From DATCVR01 sp036566745 (GTDB taxonomy: Bacteria > Actinomycetota > Actinomycetes > Jiangellales > Jiangellaceae): a DNA stretch of 24,153 nt. The position numbers and the translations under genes are program-made. This document shows, piece after piece, positions 1 through 6,941 of this stretch (positions are counted from its first letter, which is position 1; the number at the start of each line of letters is the position of its first letter). The notes under the pieces are model-generated. The model was not told the DNA's origin and did no database searches. It saw only the letters and a program-made list of their open reading frames with translations. The stretch covers positions 1 through 24,153 of the forward strand of contig DATCVR010000284.1 in NCBI GenBank assembly GCA_036566745.1, written 5' to 3'.

Positions 1-12
1 AGAGGCTGTCGT

Positions 13-1281
13 TCACCGGAAGAACCTCTTCACCTGCTCGAGACCGTCGGCCAGGGCGTCGATCTCGGCCGTGGTCGTGTACAGGTAGAACGACGCTCGG
101 GTGGTCGCTGGTATTCCGTACCGGACGCACACCGGGCGCGCGCAGTGGTGACCCACCCGCACCGCCACGCCCTGCTCGTCGAGCACCTGGCCCACGTCGT
201 GCGGGTGGATGCCGTCGAGGGTGAACGACACCGTCCCGCCACGGTCGGACGTGTCGGAAGGTCCGATGATGCGCACGCCGTCGATCGCGGTGAGCCGGTC
301 GAGGGCGTAGGCGGTGATGGCCTGCTCGTGGGCGTGGACGTTCTCCAGGCCCAGCGCGCTGAGGTAGTCGACCGCCGCGCCCAGGCCCACCGCCTGCGCG
401 ATGGGCGGGGTGCCGGCCTCGAACTTGTGCGGGATCGGCGCGTACGTCGAGCCCTCCATCGAGACCGTCTCGATCATCTCGCCACCGCCGAGGAACGGCG
501 GCAGGCCGTCGAGGACCTCGCTTCGCCCCCACAGCACGCCGATGCCGGTGGGGCCGCACATCTTGTGGCCGGTGAAGGCGACCAGGTCGACGCCGAGCTC
601 GGTGACGTCGACCGGCTGGTGCGGCACCGACTGCGAACCGTCGAGGAGGACCAGAGCGCCGACCTCACGGGCCCGCGCCACGACGGTGGCCACCGGGTTG
701 ACGGTGCCCAGGATGTTCGACTGGTGGACCAGCGAGACGATCTTCGTCCGCTCGTTGATCAGCTCGTCGATGGCCGACAGGTCGAGGCGGCCGTCGTCGG
801 TCAGCCCGAACCACCGCAGCGTCGCGCCGGTGCGCTGGGCGGCCAGCTGCCACGGCACGATGTTGGAGTGGTGCTCCATCTCGGTGACGACGATCTCGTC
901 GCCCGGGCCGAGGCGGTACCGCGGATCCTCGGCCAGGCCGCTGGCCAGCGTGTTCGCCACGAGGTTGAGCGCTTCGGAGGCGTTCTTGGTGAACAGGATC
1001 TCCTCGCGCGCCGGGGCGTGTACGAATCCGGCGATCTTGTCGCGCGCACCCTCGTAGGCTGCCGTGGCCTCTTCGCCGAGCTGGTGGACCGCTCGGGCGA
1101 CGTTGGCGTTGTGCCGCTCGTAGTGGTCGGCGAGGGCGTCGAGGACGGCCCGCGGCTTCTGGGAGGTGTTCGCCGAGTCGAGGTAGACCAGCGGCCGGTC
1201 GCCAGCCAGCCGGCGTTCGAGGATGGGGAAGTCCTTACGGACGCTCTCCACGTCGAAGCGGCTGGTCAGGTCGTGGCTCAC
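13..1281 (-). CDS. sufS: SufS cysteine desulfurase
   Basis: Class V aminotransferase-fold, PLP-dependent enzyme of 422 aa that takes sulfur from L-cysteine as an enzyme persulfide for Fe-S assembly on SufBCD. Visible marks are the PLP lysine in TGHKMCGPTG (K240), the HH pair near residues 137-138, and the active-site cysteine in RVGHHCARP (C380), typical of type II (SufS) desulfurases. The length is normal. The start is GTG at 1281, chosen for the good Shine-Dalgarno GAGGAGG a few bases upstream and the family-typical N-terminus with FDVESVRKDFP. It is the last visible gene of the suf operon. A 126-nt gap with a striking nested inverted repeat separates it from sufC. SufU, its usual sulfur-acceptor partner in actinobacteria, would be expected just beyond the left edge but is not in the window. 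Confidence 0.97.
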   Translation of the reverse strand: MSHDLTSRFDVESVRKDFPILERRLAGDRPLVYLDSANTSQKPRAVLDALADHYERHNANVARAVHQLGEEATAAYEGARDKIAGFVHAPAREEILFTKNASEALNLVANTLASGLAEDPRYRLGPGDEIVVTEMEHHSNIVPWQLAAQRTGATLRWFGLTDDGRLDLSAIDELINERTKIVSLVHQSNILGTVNPVATVVARAREVGALVLLDGSQSVPHQPVDVTELGVDLVAFTGHKMCGPTGIGVLWGRSEVLDGLPPFLGGGEMIETVSMEGSTYAPIPHKFEAGTPPIAQAVGLGAAVDYLSALGLENVHAHEQAITAYALDRLTAIDGVRIIGPSDTSDRGGTVSFTLDGIHPHDVGQVLDEQGVAVRVGHHCARPVCVRYGIPATTRASFYLYTTTAEIDALADGLEQVKRFFR

Positions 1282-1304
1282 GATGTCCTCCTCGTCTCAC
1301 CGGA

Positions 1305-1390
1305 AATGATCACGTTCAGCAGGGGTTCGGGTGCTTCACCAGGCCTGCAGGACTGGTGAAGCAGGCGATCGGGTGGTGAACGTGATCATT
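1305..1390. repeat. Nested inverted repeat in the sufC-sufS gap
   Basis: The outer arms are a perfect 14-bp inverted repeat, AATGATCACGTTCA at 1305-1318 and its reverse complement at 1377-1390. Inside lies a 30-bp near-perfect palindrome at 1333-1362: 10-bp arms GCTTCACCAG/CTGGTGAAGC around a central CCTGCAGG, with one mismatched pair. The element begins 17 nt after the sufC stop and ends 23 nt before the sufS start, so it fills the gap but leaves the sufS Shine-Dalgarno free. It could act as an RNA structure (processing, stability, attenuation) or be a small palindromic repeat element. There is no U-tract, so a classical terminator is not supported. Confidence 0.85.
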
Positions 1391-1407
1391 CTCCTCAGGG
1401 CTGTCGG

Positions 1408-2166
1408 TCAGGCCTTCGCGCCGATGTAGTCGACGTAGCCCTTGTCCTCCAGCTTGTCGGCCAGCTCCGAACCGCCCTCTTCGGCGATGCGGCCGTTGAC
1501 GAACACGTGGACGAAGTCGGGCTTGATGTAACGCAGGATGCGCGTGTAGTGCGTGATGAGCAGCACGCCCTTGTCGCCGTTCTCCTTGAAGCGGTTGACG
1601 CCCTCGGAGACCACGCGCAGCGCGTCGATGTCGAGGCCGGAGTCGGTCTCGTCGAGCACGGCGACCTTCGGGTTGAGCAGCTCGAGCTGGAGGATCTCGT
1701 GACGCTTCTTCTCGCCGCCGGAGAAGCCGGTGTTGAGGTCACGCTCGGCGAAGGCGTCGTCGATGGCCAGGCGGTCCATCGAGGCCTTGACGTCCTTGAC
1801 CCAGGTGCGCAGCTTCGGAGCCTCGCCGTCGACGGCCGTCTTGGCGGTGCGCAGGAAGTTCGACACCGACACGCCCGGCACCTCGACCGGGTACTGCATC
1901 GCGAGGAACAGCCCGGCCCGCGCCCGTGTGTCGACCGACATCGCCAGCACGTCCTCGCCGTCGAGGGTGACCGTGCCGCTGGTGACTGTGTACTTGGGGT
2001 GACCGGCCAGCGAGTAGGCCAGCGTGGACTTGCCGGAGCCGTTGGGCCCCATGATCGCGTGGGTCTGGCCGGTGTTCACCGTGAGGTCGACGCCGCGCAG
2101 GATCTCCTTCGGGCCGTTCTCGGTCTCGACGGAGACGTGCAGGTCGCGGATCTCCAGGGTGCTCAT
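1408..2166 (-). CDS. sufC: SufC, Fe-S assembly ATPase
   Basis: ABC-type ATPase of 252 aa that drives the SufBCD scaffold; it is soluble, not a transporter. Walker A is GPNGSGKST (40-48), the ABC signature is FSGGEKKR (148-155), Walker B plus catalytic Glu is VLDETDSGLD (170-179), and the switch histidine is in LLITHYTR (H206). The signature with EKKR and the DETDSGLD block are typical of SufC. The start ATG at 2166 has a GAGGA Shine-Dalgarno and gives the usual N-terminus; the open frame extends further upstream but that part lies inside sufD. It lies 26 nt after the sufD stop, consistent with a shared transcript. Confidence 0.97.
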   Translation of the reverse strand: MSTLEIRDLHVSVETENGPKEILRGVDLTVNTGQTHAIMGPNGSGKSTLAYSLAGHPKYTVTSGTVTLDGEDVLAMSVDTRARAGLFLAMQYPVEVPGVSVSNFLRTAKTAVDGEAPKLRTWVKDVKASMDRLAIDDAFAERDLNTGFSGGEKKRHEILQLELLNPKVAVLDETDSGLDIDALRVVSEGVNRFKENGDKGVLLITHYTRILRYIKPDFVHVFVNGRIAEEGGSELADKLEDKGYVDYIGAKA

Positions 2167-2192
2167 CGTGTCGTCCTCATTCGCTTTCGTGG

Positions 2193-3380
2193 TCAGTGCT
2201 CGGTCAGGGCGAGCTCGCGCTCGACGGTGGCGCTCAGCCGTTCGGCGATCTCGGGTACGCCGATCTTGTGGATCAGCTCGGCGAAGAAGCCCCGCACCAC
2301 CAGGCGGCGGGCTTCGTCCTCTGGGATGCCGCGCGCCTGGAGGTAGAACAACTGCTCGTCGTCGAAACGTCCGGTCGCGCTGGCGTGGCCCGCGCCCTCG
2401 ATCTCGCCGGTCTCGATCTCGAGGTTCGGCACGGAGTCGGCTCGGGCGCCGTCGGTGAGCACGAGGTTGCGGTTGAGCTCGTAGGTGTTGATGCCTTCGG
2501 CCTCGGGACGGATCAGGACGTTGCCGATCCAGACCGTGTGGGCCTTGGCGCCCTGCAGCGCGCCCTTGTAGAGGACGTTGCTGCGGCACGAGGGCTGGTT
2601 GTGGTCGACGAACAGGCGGTTCTCGAGGTGCTGCCCCTTGTCGGCGAAGTACAGGCCGAGCAGCTCGGCGTCGCCACCCGGGCCGTCGTAGTCGAGCGAG
2701 GTGGAGACCCGCACGAGGTCGCCGCCGAAGGTGATCACGACGTGCTTGACGGTGGCGTCGCGGCCGACCTTGACGTGGTGGTGCGAGAGGTGGACGGCGT
2801 CGTCGGCCCAATCCTGCAGGCTGACGACGGTGAGCCGCGCACCCTCCTCGGTCACGATCTCGACGTTGTCGACGAAGGTCGCCGAGCCCTCGTGCTCGAT
2901 GACCACCACCGACTCGCTGTAGCGCTCGGCGGTGATCAGGACGTGGCCGGCCGCGGCCTTCTCAGCGCTGAGCCCGCGCAGCCGCACGACGGTGGCCCGC
3001 TCGGCGCGCACCTCACGCGGGATCGTGACGGTGAGGACCTTGTCGGCCTCGGCCCACGCCCGGGCACTGACGCGGTCGTCGGGCACGTAGCCGGACCCGC
3101 CGCGACGCGGATCGTCGGCATCGGCGGTCTCGACCCGGACGGCGGGATCAGCGTCGATCGACACCTCGTAGTCGTGGCCGTCGAGGGTGGCGTCGTCGTG
3201 GAGCCGGCGCAGCCGGGGCAACGGCGTGAAGCGCCACTCCTCCTCGTGACCGCTGGGCACCGGGTGGGCCGCCGGGTCGTACGAGGTGAAGGTGTTGAAC
3301 GCGCTTCCGCCGTGGCCGGCGGGTGCCTCGCCGCCGTGGGAGTGGGCGGTGAGGCCGTGCTGGGCCGTTTCCGTGGTCAT
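2193..3380 (-). CDS. sufD: SufD, Fe-S assembly scaffold subunit
   Basis: A 395-aa member of the SufB/SufD family. SufD pairs with SufB and SufC in the scaffold and is linked to iron acquisition. The C-terminal beta-helix region shows the family block around GHASATGRFDDEQLFYLQARG, with the conserved histidine, then the C-terminal helices with RRLVVRGFF. The start is ATG at 3380. An in-frame alternative further upstream (3437) would run through the inverted repeat in the sufB-sufD gap and has no better ribosome site. The Shine-Dalgarno (GAGAGA) is modest. The N-terminal 50 residues are rich in His, Gly and Ala, as is usual for this poorly conserved region. It is encoded between sufB (106-nt gap) and sufC (26-nt gap). 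Confidence 0.95.
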   Translation of the reverse strand: MTTETAQHGLTAHSHGGEAPAGHGGSAFNTFTSYDPAAHPVPSGHEEEWRFTPLPRLRRLHDDATLDGHDYEVSIDADPAVRVETADADDPRRGGSGYVPDDRVSARAWAEADKVLTVTIPREVRAERATVVRLRGLSAEKAAAGHVLITAERYSESVVVIEHEGSATFVDNVEIVTEEGARLTVVSLQDWADDAVHLSHHHVKVGRDATVKHVVITFGGDLVRVSTSLDYDGPGGDAELLGLYFADKGQHLENRLFVDHNQPSCRSNVLYKGALQGAKAHTVWIGNVLIRPEAEGINTYELNRNLVLTDGARADSVPNLEIETGEIEGAGHASATGRFDDEQLFYLQARGIPEDEARRLVVRGFFAELIHKIGVPEIAERLSATVERELALTEH

Positions 3381-3400
3381 CAGTTCTCTCTCGTCATCGC

Positions 3401-3454
3401 GTGATCGTTGGAACTCGCCAGCTGCCAGGGCGACCACATCCCTCCAACGATCAC
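3401..3454. repeat. Nested inverted repeat in the sufB-sufD gap
   Basis: The perfect 12-bp outer arms are GTGATCGTTGGA at 3401-3412 and TCCAACGATCAC at 3443-3454. A smaller inner stem TCGCC/GGCGA (3415-3419 and 3429-3433) surrounds a central CAGCTG. The element lies 32 nt after the sufB stop and ends 20 nt before the sufD start, the same placement as the element in the sufC-sufS gap. The outer arms of both share TGATC followed closely by GTT. Whether this is a mobile palindromic repeat or a functional RNA or protein site cannot be decided from the window. Confidence 0.8.
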
Positions 3455-3486
3455 CGTGACCGGGAAGGCGGACGCCTGCGGGCTCG

Positions 3487-4899
3487 TCAGCCGACAGCGC
3501 CTTCCATCTGCAGCTCGATCAGCCGGTTGAGCTCGAGGGCGTATTCCATGGGGAGCTCGCGGGCGATGGGCTCGATGAAGCCGCGCACGATCATCGCCAT
3601 CGCCTCGTCCTCGGTCATGCCCCGGCTCATCAGGTAGAAGAGCTGGTCCTCGCTCACCTTGGAGACCGTGGCCTCGTGGCCCATCGCGACGTCGTCGTTG
3701 CGGATGTCGACGTAGGGGTAGGTGTCCGAGCGCGAGATCGTGTCGACCAGCAGGGCGTCGCACCGCACGGTGCTCGCGCTGTGGGTGGCGCGCGGCATGA
3801 CCTGGACCAGGCCGCGGTACGACGTGCGCCCACCGCCCCGGGCGACCGACTTGGAGACGATCGAGCTGGACGTGTTGGGCGCCATGTGGACCATCTTCGA
3901 CCCGGAGTCCTGGTGCTGGCCCTCACCCGCGAAGGCCAGGGAGAGGGTCTCGCCCTTGGCGTGCTCGCCCATGAGGTAGATGGCCGGGTACTTCATGGTG
4001 ATCTTCGAGCCGATGTTGCCGTCGATCCACTCCATGGTGGCGCCCTCGGCGGCGGTGGCTCGCTTGGTCACGAGGTTGTAGACGTTGTTGGACCAGTTCT
4101 GGATGGTCGTGTAGCGGACCCGCGCGCCCTTCTTCACGACGATCTCGACGACCGCGCTGTGCAGCGAGTCGGTGGAGTAGATCGGCGCGGTACAACCCTC
4201 GACGTAGTGGACGTAGGAGTCCTCGTCGGCGATGATCAGCGTCCGCTCGAACTGGCCCATGTTCTCGGTGTTGATGCGGAAGTAGGCCTGCAGCGGGATG
4301 TCGACGTGGACGCCCTTGGGCACGTAGATGAACGACCCACCGGACCACACGGCGGTGTTGAGCGCGGAGAACTTGTTGTCGCCGGCCGGGATGACCGAGG
4401 CGAAGTACTCCTTGAACAGCTCGGGGTGCTCCCGCAGGCCGGTGTCGGTGTCGAGGAAGATGACGCCCTGCTCCTCGAGGTCCTCACGGATCTTGTGGTA
4501 GACGACCTCGGACTCGTACTGGGCCGCGACGCCGGAGACCAGGCGCTGCTTCTCGGCCTCGGGGATGCCGAGCTTGTCATAGGTGGTCTTGATGTCGTCG
4601 GGGAGGTCGTCCCACGACGCCGCCTGCTTCTCCGTGGAGCGGACGAAGTACTTGATGTTCTCGAAATCGATGGTCGACAGGTCGGCGCCCCAGGTGGGCA
4701 TGGGCTTCTTGCCGAACAGCCGCAACGCCTTGAGACGGGTCTCGAGCATCCACTCGGGCTCGCCCTTGAGCGCGGAGATCTCCCGGACGACGTCCTCGTT
4801 CAGGCCGCGTTTCGCGATGGCACCGGCTGCGTCGCTGTCGGCCCAGCCGTATTCGTAGCGCCCCAGACCCTCGAGCTCGGGGTGAGCGGTGGTCGTCAT
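3487..4899 (-). CDS. sufB: SufB, Fe-S assembly scaffold
   Basis: A 470-aa scaffold subunit on which nascent Fe-S clusters are built, working with SufC and SufD. Family marks are VEGCTAPIYSTDSLH (C236) and VRCDALLVD (C380); these two cysteines correspond in context to the important pair of E. coli SufB. The C-terminal EDQLFYLMSRGM and IVRGFIEPIA blocks follow. The full length is uninterrupted: the intein known in some mycobacterial SufB proteins is absent. The start ATG at 4899 overlaps the sufR stop by 4 nt (ATGA) and has a GAGAGG Shine-Dalgarno inside sufR, so the two are probably translationally coupled. It is the first structural gene of the operon. Confidence 0.98.
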   Translation of the reverse strand: MTTTAHPELEGLGRYEYGWADSDAAGAIAKRGLNEDVVREISALKGEPEWMLETRLKALRLFGKKPMPTWGADLSTIDFENIKYFVRSTEKQAASWDDLPDDIKTTYDKLGIPEAEKQRLVSGVAAQYESEVVYHKIREDLEEQGVIFLDTDTGLREHPELFKEYFASVIPAGDNKFSALNTAVWSGGSFIYVPKGVHVDIPLQAYFRINTENMGQFERTLIIADEDSYVHYVEGCTAPIYSTDSLHSAVVEIVVKKGARVRYTTIQNWSNNVYNLVTKRATAAEGATMEWIDGNIGSKITMKYPAIYLMGEHAKGETLSLAFAGEGQHQDSGSKMVHMAPNTSSSIVSKSVARGGGRTSYRGLVQVMPRATHSASTVRCDALLVDTISRSDTYPYVDIRNDDVAMGHEATVSKVSEDQLFYLMSRGMTEDEAMAMIVRGFIEPIARELPMEYALELNRLIELQMEGAVG

Positions 4900-5675
4900 G
4901 GTCGAGATCCTCTCCGCGGACTCGTATCTGCATCGCCGGCCGGGGCGGTGCCCCGGACGACGTCAGTCGTCGGTTCGACCGGAGCGGTGCTCCGGGGGAC
5001 GTGCGTGGTGCAGACGCCGTCGCCGTGGGCGATCGTCGCGATCCGCTGGACGTGGGTGCCCAGCAGGCGCGCGAACGCCTCGGTCTCGGCCTCGCACAGT
5101 TGTGGGAACTGCTCGGCGACGTGGGCCACCGGGCAATGGTGCTGGCAGAGCTGCTCGCCGTCGATGACCGGCGACGCCTCGGCCGAAGCGGCGTAGCCGT
5201 CAGCGGTGAGCACGGTGGCCAGCGCCGCGGCCCGCTGCTGTGGATCGGTCGCCTCGAGGACTGGACGATAACGCTCTTCGAGGTCGGCCACACGCCGACG
5301 GGCGAACGCCTCGACGAGGGTGTCGCCGCCGGTGTCGGCCAGGAACCGCATGGCACCGACCGCCAGATCATCGTAGGCCTGTTCGAAGGCATCGCGCCCG
5401 GCTGCGGTGAGTGCGAACACCTTGGCCGGGCGACCGCGCCCGCGCTGGCCATAGACGCGCTGGTCACGAGCCTCGATGACACCCTCGGCGAGCAGCGCGT
5501 CGAGGTGGCGGCGAACGGCCGCCGGGGTCAGCCCGAGGCGCTCGCCGAGCACGGCCGCCGTGGACGGCCCGTTCTCGAGGATGGAGCGGGCCACCCGCTC
5601 GCGGGTGCCGGCGTGCGGATCGGCCGAACCAGGGCCGACGCCCTGCCCCGTCTCGACCTCACGCACGTATTTCAC
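4896..5675 (-). CDS. sufR: SufR, Fe-S-responsive repressor of the suf operon
   Basis: A 259-aa DeoR/ArsR-like winged-helix regulator that in related bacteria binds a 4Fe-4S cluster and represses the suf operon when clusters are sufficient. The helix-turn-helix covers about residues 28-60 (STAAVLGERLGLTPAAVRRH) and the wing GQRGRGRPAKVFALT about 76-90. Candidate cluster ligands are C177 and C181 in CQHHC, C194, and C222. The C-terminal 30 residues are a low-complexity tail. The start taken is GTG at 5675. It has no Shine-Dalgarno, but a TTGTAT-17-GACGAT promoter-like pair ends six bases before it, so a leaderless transcript is plausible. It heads the suf operon, overlaps sufB by 4 nt, and diverges from an ABC exporter. 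Confidence 0.93.
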   Translation of the reverse strand: MKYVREVETGQGVGPGSADPHAGTRERVARSILENGPSTAAVLGERLGLTPAAVRRHLDALLAEGVIEARDQRVYGQRGRGRPAKVFALTAAGRDAFEQAYDDLAVGAMRFLADTGGDTLVEAFARRRVADLEERYRPVLEATDPQQRAAALATVLTADGYAASAEASPVIDGEQLCQHHCPVAHVAEQFPQLCEAETEAFARLLGTHVQRIATIAHGDGVCTTHVPRSTAPVEPTTDVVRGTAPAGDADTSPRRGSRP

Positions 5676-5681
5676 AACGCC

Positions 5682-5710
5682 ATCGTCGTGTATTTCCGGC
5701 GGCGATACAA
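5682..5710 (-). promoter_or_regulatory. Candidate sufR promoter with internal dyad
   Basis: Read on the minus strand: TTGTAT (5705-5710), a 17-nt spacer, GACGAT (5682-5687), then six bases to the sufR GTG. This fits a leaderless promoter, though neither hexamer is ideal. A TGTAT-N11-ATACA inverted repeat (5689-5693 and 5705-5709) spans the -35 and the spacer, where a repressor would block RNA polymerase. SufR itself is the natural candidate ligand. This is inference from position; the spacing does not match the ACACT-N5-TGTGA site I recall for mycobacterial SufR. Confidence 0.45.
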
Positions 5711-5734
5711 CTCCCTGGTCGTGGCGTCCATCAC

Positions 5735-5753
5735 GAAGGCGAGCCTTGCCTCA
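5735..5753. promoter_or_regulatory. Iron-box-like dyad (DtxR/IdeR type)
   Basis: The plus strand reads GAAGGCGAGCCTTGCCTCA. It contains two overlapping dyads, AAGGC-GA-GCCTT and AGGC-N7-GCCT, an arrangement like DtxR/IdeR boxes, and it matches the 19-bp consensus TTAGGTTAGGCTAACCTAA at a little over half of the positions, mainly the AGG and CCT cores. It lies about 60 nt upstream of the sufR start, ahead of the proposed promoter. Iron control of the suf operon is biologically sensible; the site is weak and unproven. Confidence 0.35.
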
Positions 5754-6014
5754 GTCCAGATCAGGAACGGTCCAGGAGATCGGGGACCGCCTCGTCGCCC
5801 AGGTCGAGGACGTCGTGTTCGTCGGCGTCGACCACGGAGTACGCCCCGGCGCGCCACCTCGCCGGGCGCCAGGGGCCCGGCGATGCCGTGGCGACCGTCG
5901 ACCACCACCTCGGGCGCATCTTCTCCGGCGCCTGACGCCCGGGCTGCCGCGGGCCCTTCTGGTGGCCGCCGGGTCCGTGGCGTCCGGAGCGGACCTGCGT
6001 GGAAGACTGCGCCC

Positions 6015-6941
6015 GTGAGCGCTCAGCCCGCAGTCGAGATCGACGGGCTCGTCAAGAGCTACGGCCCGCTGACCGCGGTCGGCGAGCTGTCCCTGACGGT
6101 CGCCACGGGCACCATCACCGCCCTGCTCGGGCCGAACGGCGCGGGAAAGACCACCACGGTCGAGTGCTGTGAGGGATACCGGCGGCCGGACTCCGGATCG
6201 GTTCGCGTGCTCGGCCTCGATCCGGTGCGCGACGGCTCCGCCCTGCGCCCGCGCGTCGGGGTCATGTTGCAGGAGGGCGCCGGGCTCTACCCCGGGGCCA
6301 GGGCGGTCGAGCTGATCCGGCACCTGGCCGGGCTGCACGCCCGGCCCCTGCCCGTCGACGACCTCGTCGAGCGGCTCCGGCTGGACGAGACCGGCCGCAC
6401 GCCGATCCGGCGCCTCTCCGGCGGCCAGCGGCAACGGGTCGCGCTGGCGGCCGCGCTCGTGGGGCGCCCGGAGCTCGTCTTCCTCGACGAGCCCACCGCC
6501 GGTCTCGATCCGCAGGCCCGGCACGAGACCTGGGACCTGCTCGGCGAGCTGCGCGCCGACGGCGTCACCGTCGTCCTCACCACGCACCTGATCGACGAGG
6601 CCGAGCGGCTGGCCGACGACGTCGCGATCATCGACCACGGGCGGCTCGTGACCCACGGACCGCCCGCCGAGCTGACCCGCGACGACCACGACGGCGTGCA
6701 GTTCGACGGACCGCCGCGACTGCCGCTCACCTCGCTGCGCGCTGCGCTGCCCGAGGACGCCGTGGTGACCGAGGTGGTCCCCGGCCGGTACCGCATCGAG
6801 GCCGTCGTCGACCCCCAGCTCCTCGCGACACTCACCTCCTGGTGCGCGGCCAACGGCGTGCTCGCCCACGGCCTCGACGTCGGCAAGCGGACCCTCGAAG
6901 ACGTGTTCCTCGAGGTCACCGGACGGGAGCTGCGGCCGTGA
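6015..6941 (+). CDS. ABC transporter ATP-binding protein (drug/antibiotic-export type)
   Basis: A 308-aa cytoplasmic ATPase of a two-component ABC-2 exporter. Walker A is GPNGAGKTT (39-47), the signature is LSGGQRQR (134-141), Walker B with catalytic Glu is VFLDEPTAGLD (155-165), and the switch His is in LTTHLIDEAE. The C-terminal 80 residues form the extension seen in CcmA/DrrA-like ATPases, ending TLEDVFLEVTGREL. The start is GTG at 6015; six bases upstream lies AAGACT, a possible -10, so it may be leaderless. It overlaps the downstream permease by 4 nt (GTGA). Substrate unknown. From memory, an ABC exporter between sufR and ctaA is common in actinobacteria (Streptomyces, Mycobacterium), so this is probably conserved context rather than an acquired element. 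Confidence 0.93.
   Translation: MSAQPAVEIDGLVKSYGPLTAVGELSLTVATGTITALLGPNGAGKTTTVECCEGYRRPDSGSVRVLGLDPVRDGSALRPRVGVMLQEGAGLYPGARAVELIRHLAGLHARPLPVDDLVERLRLDETGRTPIRRLSGGQRQRVALAAALVGRPELVFLDEPTAGLDPQARHETWDLLGELRADGVTVVLTTHLIDEAERLADDVAIIDHGRLVTHGPPAELTRDDHDGVQFDGPPRLPLTSLRAALPEDAVVTEVVPGRYRIEAVVDPQLLATLTSWCAANGVLAHGLDVGKRTLEDVFLEVTGRELRP

Larger units (their letters stand above)
5676..6014. other. 339-nt divergent intergenic region
   Basis: This is the only stretch over 300 nt without an assigned gene, between divergent sufR and the ABC exporter. It holds the sufR promoter/operator candidate, the iron-box-like dyad, a GGTCCG-N12-CGGACC inverted repeat (5972-5977, 5990-5995) in front of the exporter, and two mutually exclusive coding-like signals. 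These are a 52-aa minus-strand frame (5761-5919) with a GGAG just ahead of its ATG, and a plus-strand, start-less, frame-shifted stretch (about 5770-5935) with nearly pure G/C third positions. Neither is convincing enough to call a gene. Confidence 0.6.

Noticed and set aside
145..1359. Long open frame opposite sufS, and similar long frames opposite most genes (for example 2196-3404, 3676-5196, 15798-16871, 18277-20040).
   Set aside because: These are mirror frames produced by the strong G/C third-position bias; the opposite strand carries unmistakable conserved enzymes and the mirror translations show no family features.
1305..1390. Intrinsic terminator between sufC and sufS.
   Set aside because: The hairpin is not followed by a T-rich tract on the transcribed strand, and sufS belongs to the same pathway and orientation.
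1408..2811. SufC as a fusion with a long N-terminal extension.
   Set aside because: The extension is the out-of-frame shadow of sufD; an ATG with a Shine-Dalgarno at 2166 gives the standard 252-aa SufC.
3487..4899. Possible intein in SufB, as in some mycobacteria.
   Set aside because: The protein is 470 aa, reads continuously through the usual conserved blocks and has no splicing motifs.
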